Shown here piece by piece: positions 35,525-44,367 of a stretch of 64,000 bases of DNA. The notes under the pieces were generated by a model, which was not told the DNA's origin, did no database searches, and saw only the letters and a list, made by a program, of their open reading frames with translations. A program made the position numbers and the translations under genes. How positions within the stretch are numbered: position 1 is the stretch's first letter; each line of letters starts with the position of its first letter. The stretch spans positions 3,506,501-3,570,500 of the forward strand of contig NZ_CP013021.1 in the NCBI RefSeq assembly GCF_001420915.1, given 5' to 3'. Source of the DNA: Agarivorans gilvus. Lineage in GTDB: Bacteria > Pseudomonadota > Gammaproteobacteria > Enterobacterales > Celerinatantimonadaceae.

Positions 35525-37456
35525 CTTAAGTGGCTTAGTGAGCTGGTAGGGCGCATCGCTGCTCACTAGCACGCCGTGTTGTAAGAAATTTTTACCTAAG
35601 ATCATGCTGTAACTAAAATTCGCTCGGTTTTGTAAATTCACACGTATTCGCTTGCTCAATTCACCCAATTTAACCTGCATTTCCACCACTGGCCGAGAGT
35701 CGGCAGTTTCGCCGACTCTGGCTTTAATGACCATGCGCCCCACCACCTCGCGAGTAAATTGCTGTTCTACACCCGCCTTATTACGGTAGGTAAATTTTAC
35801 CCAAGGCTTACCCTGTTTATCGAAGTATTCGATGTCTTCGGCATGCATCGAGCTGAGATCTGCGCCGGTATCTAGCTTAACCGCAATGGCCATACCTGCG
35901 ACTTGCGCCTGTTCCACGTAACCGGCCTTGATAGGCGGCGTTTTGTTAAAGATGTTCTCAGTGCGGGTATTGATCAGCAACGGCCCGTCGACAAAGCGCT
36001 CTCCTATTAGCAGCGCTTCGGGCTTATCTGCGGTGGCTTGTTCTAGGGCAATGTCGCTATGCAGTATTTGCTCACCCAGCTTTAAACTAGCGGATATAAC
36101 CGGTCGGCTTTGTTCTCCCACAAGAATATTGCGCTGAATGTCTTGCTCAAAAACATAGGCGCTTCCTTGTCTGTCGGTGCCGCTAAAGGCCGCAATGGGC
36201 TTGACATGGCCACTACGTTCTAGCGTTTTTAAGCGTTTGACTCGCAGCAGGGAAGTGGAGACCGCCAACGAAGGGCTAGCGTTGAACTCCACGCCATTTA
36301 TGCCAATCACTTCTTGAGCACTCATCATCAATGCGTGGGGCTTATAGTCAATGGCCTTGCTAAGGCCCTGTTCACTGAGATAGTCGGCGCTTAAATCAAT
36401 CATGAAATGCTGATTCAGGGCTTCTCTACCTAGGCGCAGCTGGCTAGAGTATGCCGAGCGGTCGCGTAATACCAGTTCTATAGATTTGCGAGTTTTGCCA
36501 AAGCTTAGTGTTAGGTTTACCAGAGGATGCTGTTTGTCACCAATGTTGAGCATTTTTAATAGTGGCAGGCTTAATCGTTGCCGCTGCTGTGGCGTAACCA
36601 CATCAAAGCTTACCTGTTGTTGCTTTAGGTTCACTTCGATGTTGCGAGCGTCTAAGCTACTACGTCGGTAATGAAGAGAGTAACTCACGGCGAGCGCTTG
36701 TTTGCCTAAATAGGCGGTTTCTTTTTTACCTAGTACGCTGGCTTGCGCCTCTTGTTGTAAGTAGTCGTAGCTGGAATCGACCCAAGCGTGGTTTTTTAAG
36801 AAGGTTTTGCCAATCAAAATGGGATAAGAAAAAGCACTCCGATCGGTTAGGTTAACGGCTGTAGCCACCGTTAGGTCTCCGGAAGAAAGCAACAGCTCAA
36901 CGACCGGGCGATATAAGATGCCATGATCTGCTCGGCCTTGAATACCACTTATTCGTGCTAGAGGACGTTGTACCGTTATTAGCTCACCGCTTTGTGGATT
37001 AACTAAATCAAAACTAACGCTGGCTTGAATATTTCGCTCGGGGGTGTCGAAGCTGTCCAACCACCATTGGCTATTGGGCTCACCGAAGTGTTCTGCGATG
37101 GCTTTAAGTAGCGCTTCATCTTTTAAGTGTTTGAGCTGCGGATGCTGGCTTTGCACATGAATATTCAGAGCGTGTATTGAAGTGGTATCGGCTCCAGTAT
37201 CTATTTTGGCGGGAACCGCTATTTGGTGAAGCTGAGGAATGCCGGCATAGACGATGTTTTCTATACGCCCCATAACTAGTTTGTTATCGAGTTGGTAATA
37301 AGCGCCATTACTATAAAAAGGACTTTGCTGCAGGGACGCTGCGAAACTTGGCGACACTGCACTGAACAAACACAATAACGAAAACAGGCTGCGATTTAAA
37401 AAGCTCATTAGCAATCTTATAGTTATGACCAAATTAATAGTGTACATCATTTTCAT
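35522..37456 (-). CDS. Exported protein with four tandem retropepsin-like (RimK-type Zn_protease) domains
   Basis: A 644-aa protein with an N-terminal hydrophobic/signal region ending near PSFAAS. Domain 1 has AKIDTGADTTSIHA and the closing block DRSAFSYPILIGKTFLKNHAWVDSS. Domain 2 keeps the closing block (DRSAYSSQLRLGREAL) but lacks DTGA. Domain 3 is more degenerate (LLIGERFVDGPLLI). Domain 4 again has VKLDTGADLSSMHA and NRANFSYSMILGKNFL. The family (PF05618-like) has a pepsin-type D-T-G-A. The start at 37456 is set by a GGGGG SD 5 bases upstream; ATG 37408 is the alternative. The usual family member is a single domain of about 150 aa. Confidence 0.75.
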   Translation of the reverse strand: MKMMYTINLVITIRLLMSFLNRSLFSLLCLFSAVSPSFAASLQQSPFYSNGAYYQLDNKLVMGRIENIVYAGIPQLHQIAVPAKIDTGADTTSIHALNIHVQSQHPQLKHLKDEALLKAIAEHFGEPNSQWWLDSFDTPERNIQASVSFDLVNPQSGELITVQRPLARISGIQGRADHGILYRPVVELLLSSGDLTVATAVNLTDRSAFSYPILIGKTFLKNHAWVDSSYDYLQQEAQASVLGKKETAYLGKQALAVSYSLHYRRSSLDARNIEVNLKQQQVSFDVVTPQQRQRLSLPLLKMLNIGDKQHPLVNLTLSFGKTRKSIELVLRDRSAYSSQLRLGREALNQHFMIDLSADYLSEQGLSKAIDYKPHALMMSAQEVIGINGVEFNASPSLAVSTSLLRVKRLKTLERSGHVKPIAAFSGTDRQGSAYVFEQDIQRNILVGEQSRPVISASLKLGEQILHSDIALEQATADKPEALLIGERFVDGPLLINTRTENIFNKTPPIKAGYVEQAQVAGMAIAVKLDTGADLSSMHAEDIEYFDKQGKPWVKFTYRNKAGVEQQFTREVVGRMVIKARVGETADSRPVVEMQVKLGELSKRIRVNLQNRANFSYSMILGKNFLQHGVLVSSDAPYQLTKPLK

Positions 37457-37749
37457 GCTAGCCCCCTTTGAAGGGGAAGTAAAATCCCGAGCCTGTAGTT
37501 TCAACAGTATGATTTTTAGTGGTTTTAGTTATTAGCCTTGTGCTTTTTATGGATTTATTCGCTGCTTTAAACTGTTGGTTATTTAGGCGAATTGCGAGCT
37601 TGCTAGCGCTTTAGTTAATCAATCAAAGTAATAATATGATTCTCTTAACTGTTTTAGTGGTTGTTGATTGCTTAGCCAATTTGCCCTCGTTATAGTTCGT
37701 CGAATCAGTAATGTAGGGTCGGTTTAGGCCAGCTCGATTGGAAATAGTC

Positions 37750-39390
37750 ATGGATGCTGAAAGTATAGAAAGTTTAGTTCGTCAGATGTTAACTGAGGGG
37801 GTTCAGCTTGAGTCGTCTCAAGTTAGCGCGTTTTTTATTGAGCATGGCGAAGCGCCTCCCTCGGAAGAGCAGCTAAACCAGGCCATTGCCTTGGGTCAGA
37901 AGTTGTTACATAAGAGCTATCAGCAGCATTATGCGATTGCTCAGCTACCCAATGGTTTTGCCGCTTCTTTAAATGATTGGTTCATCCAGTTAGAGCAATC
38001 AACAGAGGCTCGAATTAAGCGTATCTGTGAGCAAAAACAGCTGGTTTGGGAGGCTCAACGTAGCCAGCTAATGACAGAACACCAACAGCAACTGAGCGAA
38101 GCCAAGCAGCAGTTAGAACAAAGCCAGCAAGCAGCCGAGCAACAGGCGCTTAAATTGCAGCACGCCGCGGCTAAAACCAGTGAGTTATTTAGTGAGCTAG
38201 ATAAGCTTAAACAGTCGCAGTTGCCACTGCAGCAAGCTTTTGAGCAAAGCCAAAACGATTTACAGGACAGCCAGCAACAGTGCCAACAGTTAGAGCAACA
38301 GAAACACAGCCTAACTGAGCAATTGGCCGCTTTACAAGACCAGCTTAAGGCTTACCAACAAAACGGTGAAAGTGCTAAACAGCAACAGTCTGAATTAGAG
38401 CAAAGCCTGCGTCGCCAGTTGCAAGAGATGACGGCGGCTAAAGAGCAAGAAGCCGCTTTAACACGCCAGCTTAGTGATGAACAATGCGAATTAAATGAGC
38501 GCATGACGGTACTGGTTAAAACTAAACAGCAACTGGAAGCGGAAACTGCCCAGTTGCGCGAGCAGCATCAACAGCAACACTCTGAACAGAACGCGCTAGC
38601 CCAACAAATCGAGTCTTTGCATGAGCAACTAGAGCAGAGCCAGCAAGAGCTTCATCAACAGGCTGAGCAGGCGAAGACTTTTGCTATGGCCGCTGAACGA
38701 GAAGCAGAGCTTGCAGAGCAACTGCACAGTTTAGAGCTGCGTAGCGCAGACGATGCCAAAACCATTGCGCTGTTACAGCAACAGCAGCAGTCGCTCAGTC
38801 AGCAAGTGGCTACTTTAGAGGGTGACAAACAAGCATTAGATACGGTGAACAGAAGCGCCGAGGCGCAACTAGAGGCAGTATTACCCGAATTAGAAAAAGC
38901 CCAGCAGCAACAGACCGAGTTGGCTAAGCGTTTAGCCAACGTAGAGTCTAAATACTTTGATGCTACCAGTGAACTGGCGCAGGTGAAGAAGCAGTTGGTC
39001 GCAGCCAATTCGCAAATTGATTTAACCAGCGCCATGGCCGACTCTGATAGCCGAGTTCTGGCTAAGGAGCGCCAGTTAAGCGAAATGAAGCAACAGCTTA
39101 GTAATTTGGAAGCGCAGCTACATAAAGAGCAACAAGGCCATAGTTTAACGAAACAAGCCTTAAGCCAACTAGATGAGCAAATACTCGATGCGCAAATTGG
39201 CACCGGCAATATGCAAAGCCAAATTAATGAACTGCAAACTCAGCTCAAACTGAGTGAACAAAACAACCAGCAATTACGCCGTGAAATCGCTGAAGCGCAT
39301 CAAGATATTAGCAATCTAAGTCAAAATAACGTTAGTTTAAGTGCCAAATTGGACCGGATAATCAGCGCTAAGTCTAAAGATTTAGCTTAA
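37750..39390 (+). CDS. Long coiled-coil protein of unknown function
   Basis: A 546-aa cytoplasmic protein. Residues 1-85 form a small globular region (ESIESLVRQMLTEGVQLESSQVSAFFIEHGEAPPSEEQ...FAASLNDWFIQLEQ). The rest is a nearly unbroken Gln/Glu/Leu-rich coiled coil to residue 540. No signal peptide or membrane helix. GGAA lies 7 bases before the ATG. The N-terminal layout is loosely like KfrA-type DNA-binding coiled-coil proteins, but I cannot confirm it. Divergent from the retropepsin-like gene, separate from the APE cluster. Confidence 0.6.
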   Translation: MDAESIESLVRQMLTEGVQLESSQVSAFFIEHGEAPPSEEQLNQAIALGQKLLHKSYQQHYAIAQLPNGFAASLNDWFIQLEQSTEARIKRICEQKQLVWEAQRSQLMTEHQQQLSEAKQQLEQSQQAAEQQALKLQHAAAKTSELFSELDKLKQSQLPLQQAFEQSQNDLQDSQQQCQQLEQQKHSLTEQLAALQDQLKAYQQNGESAKQQQSELEQSLRRQLQEMTAAKEQEAALTRQLSDEQCELNERMTVLVKTKQQLEAETAQLREQHQQQHSEQNALAQQIESLHEQLEQSQQELHQQAEQAKTFAMAAEREAELAEQLHSLELRSADDAKTIALLQQQQQSLSQQVATLEGDKQALDTVNRSAEAQLEAVLPELEKAQQQQTELAKRLANVESKYFDATSELAQVKKQLVAANSQIDLTSAMADSDSRVLAKERQLSEMKQQLSNLEAQLHKEQQGHSLTKQALSQLDEQILDAQIGTGNMQSQINELQTQLKLSEQNNQQLRREIAEAHQDISNLSQNNVSLSAKLDRIISAKSKDLA

Positions 39391-39484
39391 CCGCGTTTTT
39401 TTTGACTTGTGATAATGAGTTCTTGTCTATTCACTGGCTAAATTCTAAGGCCGATGTCATACAATATTAGATTTTAGCGATGTA

Positions 39485-40042
39485 GTGGTGAATATTGTGT
39501 GTAGTTATAAGCTGTTAGTCCGTTCTTTTGCTTCGGCGGTAAAACGACCACAGTTGCGACAGATGGGGAGCGAGTTGCTCGCCGAATGTGCAGCGGCTTA
39601 TACTGCTCGCTCGCTCACTGTTGCTGATATACAAAGAAACGAGTTCGGTCAGCCTTATTCGATAGGCTCACTCAGTCAAAGACTATTTTTGAGTTTGAGC
39701 CATAGCGGTAATTATCTAGTCGCTATGGCTTCTTGTTATCCCTGTGGGGTGGATATTGAAAGGCATAAAGCGCGCCCGTATGCTGAGTTGTGGCAAGATA
39801 TTCGACATCCTCTTGAACCAAATTCGCCAGCTAGCTTAGCCGAGTTTTATCAGTGGTGGACGCGCAAAGAGGCGGCTTGGAAGGTGTTTGCATGCCAAGA
39901 ACCCAGTCATATGCAAGACTTGCAGGTCGTTGGGGAGCCAAGGCATTTCTACAAAGAGTTAACGATAATTGATTTATCCGCACCGCAAGGCTATGCCTTG
40001 TCTATTGCATTGCAGCAGGAGGATAAACAAGAACATGAGTAA
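39485..40042 (+). CDS. 4'-phosphopantetheinyl transferase (Sfp type)
   Basis: A 185-aa protein with the PPTase motifs LSLSHSGNYLVAMAS, CGVDIER (metal-binding Asp/Glu) and WTRKEAAWKVF. It transfers phosphopantetheine from CoA to the serine of carrier proteins, here presumably the two ACPs at 41.6-42.1 kb. GTG start; the SD is poor. First gene of the APE cluster, 114 bases before the next gene and separated from it by a hairpin. Confidence 0.88.
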   Translation: MVNIVCSYKLLVRSFASAVKRPQLRQMGSELLAECAAAYTARSLTVADIQRNEFGQPYSIGSLSQRLFLSLSHSGNYLVAMASCYPCGVDIERHKARPYAELWQDIRHPLEPNSPASLAEFYQWWTRKEAAWKVFACQEPSHMQDLQVVGEPRHFYKELTIIDLSAPQGYALSIALQQEDKQEHE

Positions 40043-40106
40043 GCTGCTTAGTTAGGCATGTATTTATCGTTAGGAATATAGTTTAATGACAAGCATTCTT
40101 GGATCT

Positions 40107-40125
40107 GTCACCAGCGGTGACTTTT
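40107..40125 (+). promoter_or_regulatory. Hairpin with T-run in the APE leader
   Basis: GTCACC-AGC-GGTGAC followed by TTTTGTGTT, located 32 bases upstream of the chain-length-factor ATG. It has the form of a short terminator or attenuator, or a dyad operator. Either would set the level of the main operon separately from the PPTase. Confidence 0.45.
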
Positions 40126-40156
40126 GTGTTGTATTGCTTGCAGTGTAAGTTGTGGT

Positions 40157-40840
40157 ATGGAAGCTATTTTTAAAATTGACAAATGGACTAGTTGGGTAGC
40201 TGGAAATGAAGCTACTGATGCGCCTCAGCTTCCTGAAGTGCCTGCAATGCAAAGGCGCAGATACAGCTTATTAAGCAAAATGGCGCTGAGAGTCGCCTTA
40301 GATTTACTACCTGAGCAAGGTCTGATTCGCAGCGTGTTTGCCTCGCGCCATGGCGAGTTACATCGCACCGTTGATTTATTGCTCAATATCAATGACTCTT
40401 CTGCTCTTTCTCCTACTAAGTTTAGTCAGTCGGTTTACAATACGGCGAGTGGCCTTTATTCAATCAAGCAGAATAATTTAGCTCCATCCACCGTAGTCAC
40501 TAGTGCCAAAGATACTTTAGCGATGGCTTTTGTTGAGGCCTATAGCCAAAGTCTTGTCCATCAACAAACCGTATTATTGGTTTATGTCGATCAGCCCCTG
40601 CCTGAGCTCTATCAGCCTTATGCCGATGAACCCGAAGAAACGCTGGCCTTTGCTTGTTTACTCACTGCTGCAGAGCAGGGCTGGGCAACGCGTTTTGAAG
40701 CTAAGCAACAAACGTCATTGCCTGCTACCCATGTGGCAAGTCAGCTAATTAGCGCCTTATCAGAGCCCTGTGAGCAGTTTACTTGTGATTTAGGGGAGCA
40801 AAATTGGCTTTGGAGGGTCGCTAATGAGTCAAAGGCTTAA
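40157..40840 (+). CDS. apeC: APE chain-length factor, beta-ketoacyl synthase-like (ApeC)
   Basis: A 227-aa protein of the Ketoacyl-synt_2 type, lacking a catalytic Cys motif. SVFASRHGELHRTVDLL, SPTKFSQSVYNTASGLYSI and FVEAYSQSLV match the N-terminal KS-like family always found at the head of APE clusters. ApeC pairs with the ApeO ketosynthase as its chain-length factor. The ATG at 40157 gives the usual MEAIFKIDKW start; an upstream TTG-type extension adds cysteine-rich noise. It overlaps the next gene by 17 bases. Confidence 0.82.
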   Translation: MEAIFKIDKWTSWVAGNEATDAPQLPEVPAMQRRRYSLLSKMALRVALDLLPEQGLIRSVFASRHGELHRTVDLLLNINDSSALSPTKFSQSVYNTASGLYSIKQNNLAPSTVVTSAKDTLAMAFVEAYSQSLVHQQTVLLVYVDQPLPELYQPYADEPEETLAFACLLTAAEQGWATRFEAKQQTSLPATHVASQLISALSEPCEQFTCDLGEQNWLWRVANESKA

Positions 40841-41594
40841 TTACTATTGGCGTTTAGTGATGACCGCATTCTCATTTTTGAGCTTTGGCGTGTTTGGGGT
40901 ATTTTTGTCCTTAACTCTGTTTCCGATATTGCACTTCATTCCTGCGCACGATAAACAGGCTCGCAACCAACTTTTGGTACATAAAATATTTAAATACTAT
41001 GTCGCCATGATGCGTCTATTGGGCGTATTAAGTGTTTCGGTTTCCGATAAAGATAAATTGCAGCAATCGGCGGGTAAATTGGTAATAGCCAATCACCCTT
41101 CGTTGATTGATGTGGTGTTATTAATTGCTCATTTGCCGGAAACTAGCTGCATTGTAAAACAGAGCCTTTGGCGGAATCCTTGTATGTCGATGATTATCTC
41201 TGCAGCAGGCTATATAAAGAATGATGCAGAGCCTGAGCTGGTATTAAAGGCTTGTGGACAAAGTTTTAATAAGGGCGCCAGTTTGATTATATTTCCCGAA
41301 GGAACTCGCACTACTCCGGGAGAACAGTTGAAAATGCAACGCGGTGCAGCCAATATAGCCTTGCGCTGCGCGGTGGATTTTCTACCGGTGACAATTAAGG
41401 TCACACCAACCACCTTAACCAAGTCTGAACCTTGGTACGCTATTCCTGCGACTAAGCCGCACTTTTCTTTAGTTGTTGGGGATCCTATTCACACTAAACA
41501 GCTTTGTTTGGCAGATACTAGCGATGCCAAAAAAGCACGAACAATAACTAGACATTTACAGCAACATTTTTATAAGGAACTGAACTGCCAATGA
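40824..41594 (+). CDS. Lysophospholipid acyltransferase family protein (PlsC-like) of the APE cluster
   Basis: A 256-aa protein with an N-terminal membrane helix and the acyltransferase motifs NHPSLIDVVLL (HX4D) and FPEGTRTTPGEQLKMQRGAANIAL. It corresponds to ApeD by position. It probably transfers an acyl or aryl-polyenyl chain to a lipid acceptor. Translationally coupled to apeC and to the first ACP (4-base overlap). Confidence 0.85.
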   Translation: MSQRLNYYWRLVMTAFSFLSFGVFGVFLSLTLFPILHFIPAHDKQARNQLLVHKIFKYYVAMMRLLGVLSVSVSDKDKLQQSAGKLVIANHPSLIDVVLLIAHLPETSCIVKQSLWRNPCMSMIISAAGYIKNDAEPELVLKACGQSFNKGASLIIFPEGTRTTPGEQLKMQRGAANIALRCAVDFLPVTIKVTPTTLTKSEPWYAIPATKPHFSLVVGDPIHTKQLCLADTSDAKKARTITRHLQQHFYKELNCQ

Positions 41595-41854
41595 ACGTAT
41601 TAGAGCAGGAAATCAAGCAACTAATTATTGATGCTTTGGAGTTGGAAGATATTGCCGTTGCCGATATTGATAGCAACGAACCATTGTTTGTTGATGGCTT
41701 GGGCTTAGATTCAATTGATGCGCTGGAGCTGGGGCTAGCGATTAAGAAACAATACAAAATTAAGCTGGATGCTAATTCAGAAGACACTAAAAAGTATTTT
41801 GCTAGCGTAAGCTCATTAGCTGAGTTTATTCAATCGGAACAACAAGCGGCGTAA
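41591..41854 (+). CDS. apeE: Acyl carrier protein (ApeE)
   Basis: An 87-aa acidic protein with the carrier motif GLGLDSIDALELGLAI; the Ser is the phosphopantetheine site. First of two adjacent ACPs, five bases before the second. It is thought to hold the growing polyene chain. Confidence 0.9.
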   Translation: MNVLEQEIKQLIIDALELEDIAVADIDSNEPLFVDGLGLDSIDALELGLAIKKQYKIKLDANSEDTKKYFASVSSLAEFIQSEQQAA

Positions 41855-41859
41855 ATATT

Positions 41860-42111
41860 ATGACCAGAGATGAAATATACCAAGCGCTAAAAGATATATT
41901 GGTTAAAGAGTTTGAAGTGCCAGAAGAGGAACTTTCTCTAGAAGCTAATCTATATCAAGATCTAGATTTAGATAGTATTGATGCCGTTGATTTAGTGGTA
42001 AAACTGCAACAGTTAACTGGTAAGAAAATACAACCTAATGAATTTAAATCTGCGCGCACAGTAGCCGATGTTATTGATGCCCTTGAGCAGTTAGTTAGCG
42101 ATGCAGCTTAA
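41860..42111 (+). CDS. apeF: Acyl carrier protein (ApeF)
   Basis: An 83-aa acidic protein with DLDLDSIDAVDLVVKLQQLTGKKI; the Ser carries phosphopantetheine. It differs from ApeE in the helix II sequence, consistent with the two ACPs having separate partners (starter loading versus elongation). Confidence 0.9.
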   Translation: MTRDEIYQALKDILVKEFEVPEEELSLEANLYQDLDLDSIDAVDLVVKLQQLTGKKIQPNEFKSARTVADVIDALEQLVSDAA

Positions 42112-42117
42112 TCTTAA

Positions 42118-42684
42118 ATGAGCGGTATAGTCAAAGTGATGGTGATGGCCGCGTTAGCGGCCTATCCATTTCTTATTTACTTTGGTTTGAGCTCTTTTTC
42201 TAGTTATGTCATTGGCGCGTTCATCGCGGCGATTTTTGCTGTCAGATTATTGCTCACTTGTCGTGGGCGAGGGCTAATGAAACAGCAAAAATGGCTAGCC
42301 GTGGCAGGCTTAGGGCTAGCTGGTCTAGCGCTGATTCGTCAGGAGCCTAGCTGGTTTAAATGCTATCCCTTACTGGTTAATTCTTTATTATTCATAGTTT
42401 TTTCAATGAGTTTGAGAGAGCCTCAGCCGATCATTGAGCGTTTTGCTCGCTTGGGCCGAAAAGCGATTCCCGACGCTGCGCGTCCGTATTTTATAAAATT
42501 AACAAAAATTTGGTGTGTGTTTTTTGTGTTAAACGCAGCAGTAAGCGCCTGGACCATCTGGGGTGCAGATTTGAAAACTTGGACTTTATACAACGGTTTA
42601 ATCAGCTATCTCTTGATGGCTGGTTTGCTGGGTGGTGAATGGATATACCGAAAAATAACTCGACTGGAAGCCAATTATGAATGA
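42118..42684 (+). CDS. APE cluster membrane protein (COG4648-like)
   Basis: A 188-aa protein with about six hydrophobic segments (LAAYPFLIYFGLSSFSSYVIG, KWLAVAGLGLAGLALI, IWCVFFVLNAAVSAWTIWG, LISYLLMAGLLGGEWIY). Unnamed membrane proteins of this size occupy the same slot, ApeG, between ACP and ligase in other APE clusters. The role is unknown. It overlaps the ligase by 8 bases. Confidence 0.75.
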   Translation: MSGIVKVMVMAALAAYPFLIYFGLSSFSSYVIGAFIAAIFAVRLLLTCRGRGLMKQQKWLAVAGLGLAGLALIRQEPSWFKCYPLLVNSLLFIVFSMSLREPQPIIERFARLGRKAIPDAARPYFIKLTKIWCVFFVLNAAVSAWTIWGADLKTWTLYNGLISYLLMAGLLGGEWIYRKITRLEANYE

Positions 42685-44011
42685 AATAATGCTTCCTCCC
42701 CAGAATATTGATTACTCTCTGGCTCTGCGTGAGACTAATCTGTCTAACCAATACTGGTGGCAGCAATTGGCGGCTAAGTGGCTGCAATTTAGTCGTTACC
42801 CTCAGCAGCGTTGGCTGCTATTTGCCGAAGATAGCTTTGATTTTTCTTATTGTTTATTTGCCTTGTTATTGGCCGGTAAAACCCCGGTATTAGCGCCCAA
42901 TAAGCAAGCGGAAACCTTGGCTAAGTTACTGGGAAAAGTCGATGCGGTATGTGCCGATGTGGCGGTTGAAAATGCGCCACTTCAGCTTGATACAGGTGCT
43001 AATGCGTCTGCTGAAGCGGTGGACTTGAGCAATATAGGCGCAGAGATTGCTGGTGAACTCGAGCTTCACTTGTATACCTCTGGTAGTACTGGCGAGCCTA
43101 AACTTGTGGTTAAGCGTTGGCGGCAGTTGTTGGCTGAGGTGGAAACCTTAGAACGTCAGTTTGGTCCGCAATTAGAACATAGCTTGATTTGTTCTAGCGT
43201 CTCTCATCAACATATTTATGGTCTGTTATTTACCGTATTATGGCCAGTATTAGCTCGCCGTTGTTGGCGGGTAAAACCCTTAGTGTATCCAGAGGATTAC
43301 TGTGCTTTAGCGGCTCAGCCAATCAGTTTGGTCTCTAGTCCTTCTTTTTTGGCCCATTTAAGTTTACAGCCTGAATTGGCGGCTAAGCCACCGCAGTTCT
43401 ATCTAAGCTCTGGTGGGCCTTTAAAAACGGAAACCTTAGAGCGCTTATTGGCCTTGTGGCAACAGGCGCCTAGCGAAGTATTCGGGAGTAGCGAAACTGG
43501 CGGGGTTGCTTACCGAAATCAAAAAATCCACCGTTATTGGAAGCCGTTTAGCTGCATCGAGTGGCGGATTGCTAGTTCAACAGCCTTACAGATCCGTTCT
43601 CCTTATCTGTTGGACCCTGCGGAGTGGTACCAAATGGATGATGCGGTAGCACCACAAGAGGATGGATTTAACTTGCAGGGGCGACTTGACCGAGTCGTAA
43701 AAATCGCAGAGAAGCGAGTCTGTTTAGAACAGATGACCCAAGTCCTTTCCGCGCATCCGTGGATACAACATTGCGATTTATTCACTTTACAATCAGCACG
43801 CGAATACATCGCTGCTGTGGTGGTGCTTAGCGAGGCTGGCCGGGCTGCGCTAGCTGCTGGGAAATTAGCTTTGAATAAACAATTTCGTCAGCATTTATCT
43901 GGGCATTTTGAAACGGTAACCTTGCCGCGAAGATGGCGTTACGTGGATCAAGCAATGGTGAATTCTCAAGGTAAACGTCAGTTGCAAGCAATGAAGGAGT
44001 TGTTTCAATGA
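42677..44011 (+). CDS. apeH: AMP-binding aryl-ACP ligase (ApeH)
   Basis: A 444-aa protein of the ANL superfamily, shorter than usual. Phosphate loop LYTSGSTGEPKLVVKRW, then FGSSETGGVAYR and GRLDRVVKIAEKRVCLEQM near the C-terminus. It adenylates an aromatic acid and loads it on an ACP as the polyketide starter. It overlaps the next gene as ATGA. Confidence 0.87.
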   Translation: MNEIMLPPQNIDYSLALRETNLSNQYWWQQLAAKWLQFSRYPQQRWLLFAEDSFDFSYCLFALLLAGKTPVLAPNKQAETLAKLLGKVDAVCADVAVENAPLQLDTGANASAEAVDLSNIGAEIAGELELHLYTSGSTGEPKLVVKRWRQLLAEVETLERQFGPQLEHSLICSSVSHQHIYGLLFTVLWPVLARRCWRVKPLVYPEDYCALAAQPISLVSSPSFLAHLSLQPELAAKPPQFYLSSGGPLKTETLERLLALWQQAPSEVFGSSETGGVAYRNQKIHRYWKPFSCIEWRIASSTALQIRSPYLLDPAEWYQMDDAVAPQEDGFNLQGRLDRVVKIAEKRVCLEQMTQVLSAHPWIQHCDLFTLQSAREYIAAVVVLSEAGRAALAAGKLALNKQFRQHLSGHFETVTLPRRWRYVDQAMVNSQGKRQLQAMKELFQ

Positions 44012-44367
44012 AGGATTTTGGGCGGCCGTTGGGTAAATTACTAGAGCGCGAAGGCGAGCAGGTCAAATTAAGCTTGTTTGTGTCTAAGGACTTAGCGTGT
44101 TTGCAAGGCCACTTTCCACAATTGCCTGTGGTGCCAGGCTTGGCTCAGCTGCATTGGGCGGTGTTGTTTGGTGCTGAATATGTGGCGCCAAGCAATCAGG
44201 TGCAAGCTGTAGAGGCTTTAAAATATCAGCATGTTATGCAGCCAGAGAACGAGGTTCAGCTAGAACTGCGCTTTGATCCTAAAAGCAATAAATTGCATTT
44301 TAGATATTACAGTGAACAGCACGCATACAGTAGTGGCCGGGTGGTATTGAAGGTTGATAATGTTTAA
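44008..44367 (+). CDS. apeI: Hotdog 3-hydroxyacyl-ACP dehydratase (ApeI)
   Basis: A 119-aa FabA/FabZ-like protein with LACLQGHFPQLPVVPGLAQLHWA, containing the catalytic-type His of the GHF motif. In APE synthesis ApeI works with ApeP as a heterodimeric dehydratase. It overlaps the following glycosyltransferase by 8 bases. Confidence 0.85.
   Translation: MKDFGRPLGKLLEREGEQVKLSLFVSKDLACLQGHFPQLPVVPGLAQLHWAVLFGAEYVAPSNQVQAVEALKYQHVMQPENEVQLELRFDPKSNKLHFRYYSEQHAYSSGRVVLKVDNV

Noticed and set aside
38799..39209. Cys/Ser-rich minus-strand open frame
   Set aside because: Antisense to the Gln-rich coiled coil; its composition is the mirror of CAG/CAA codons.
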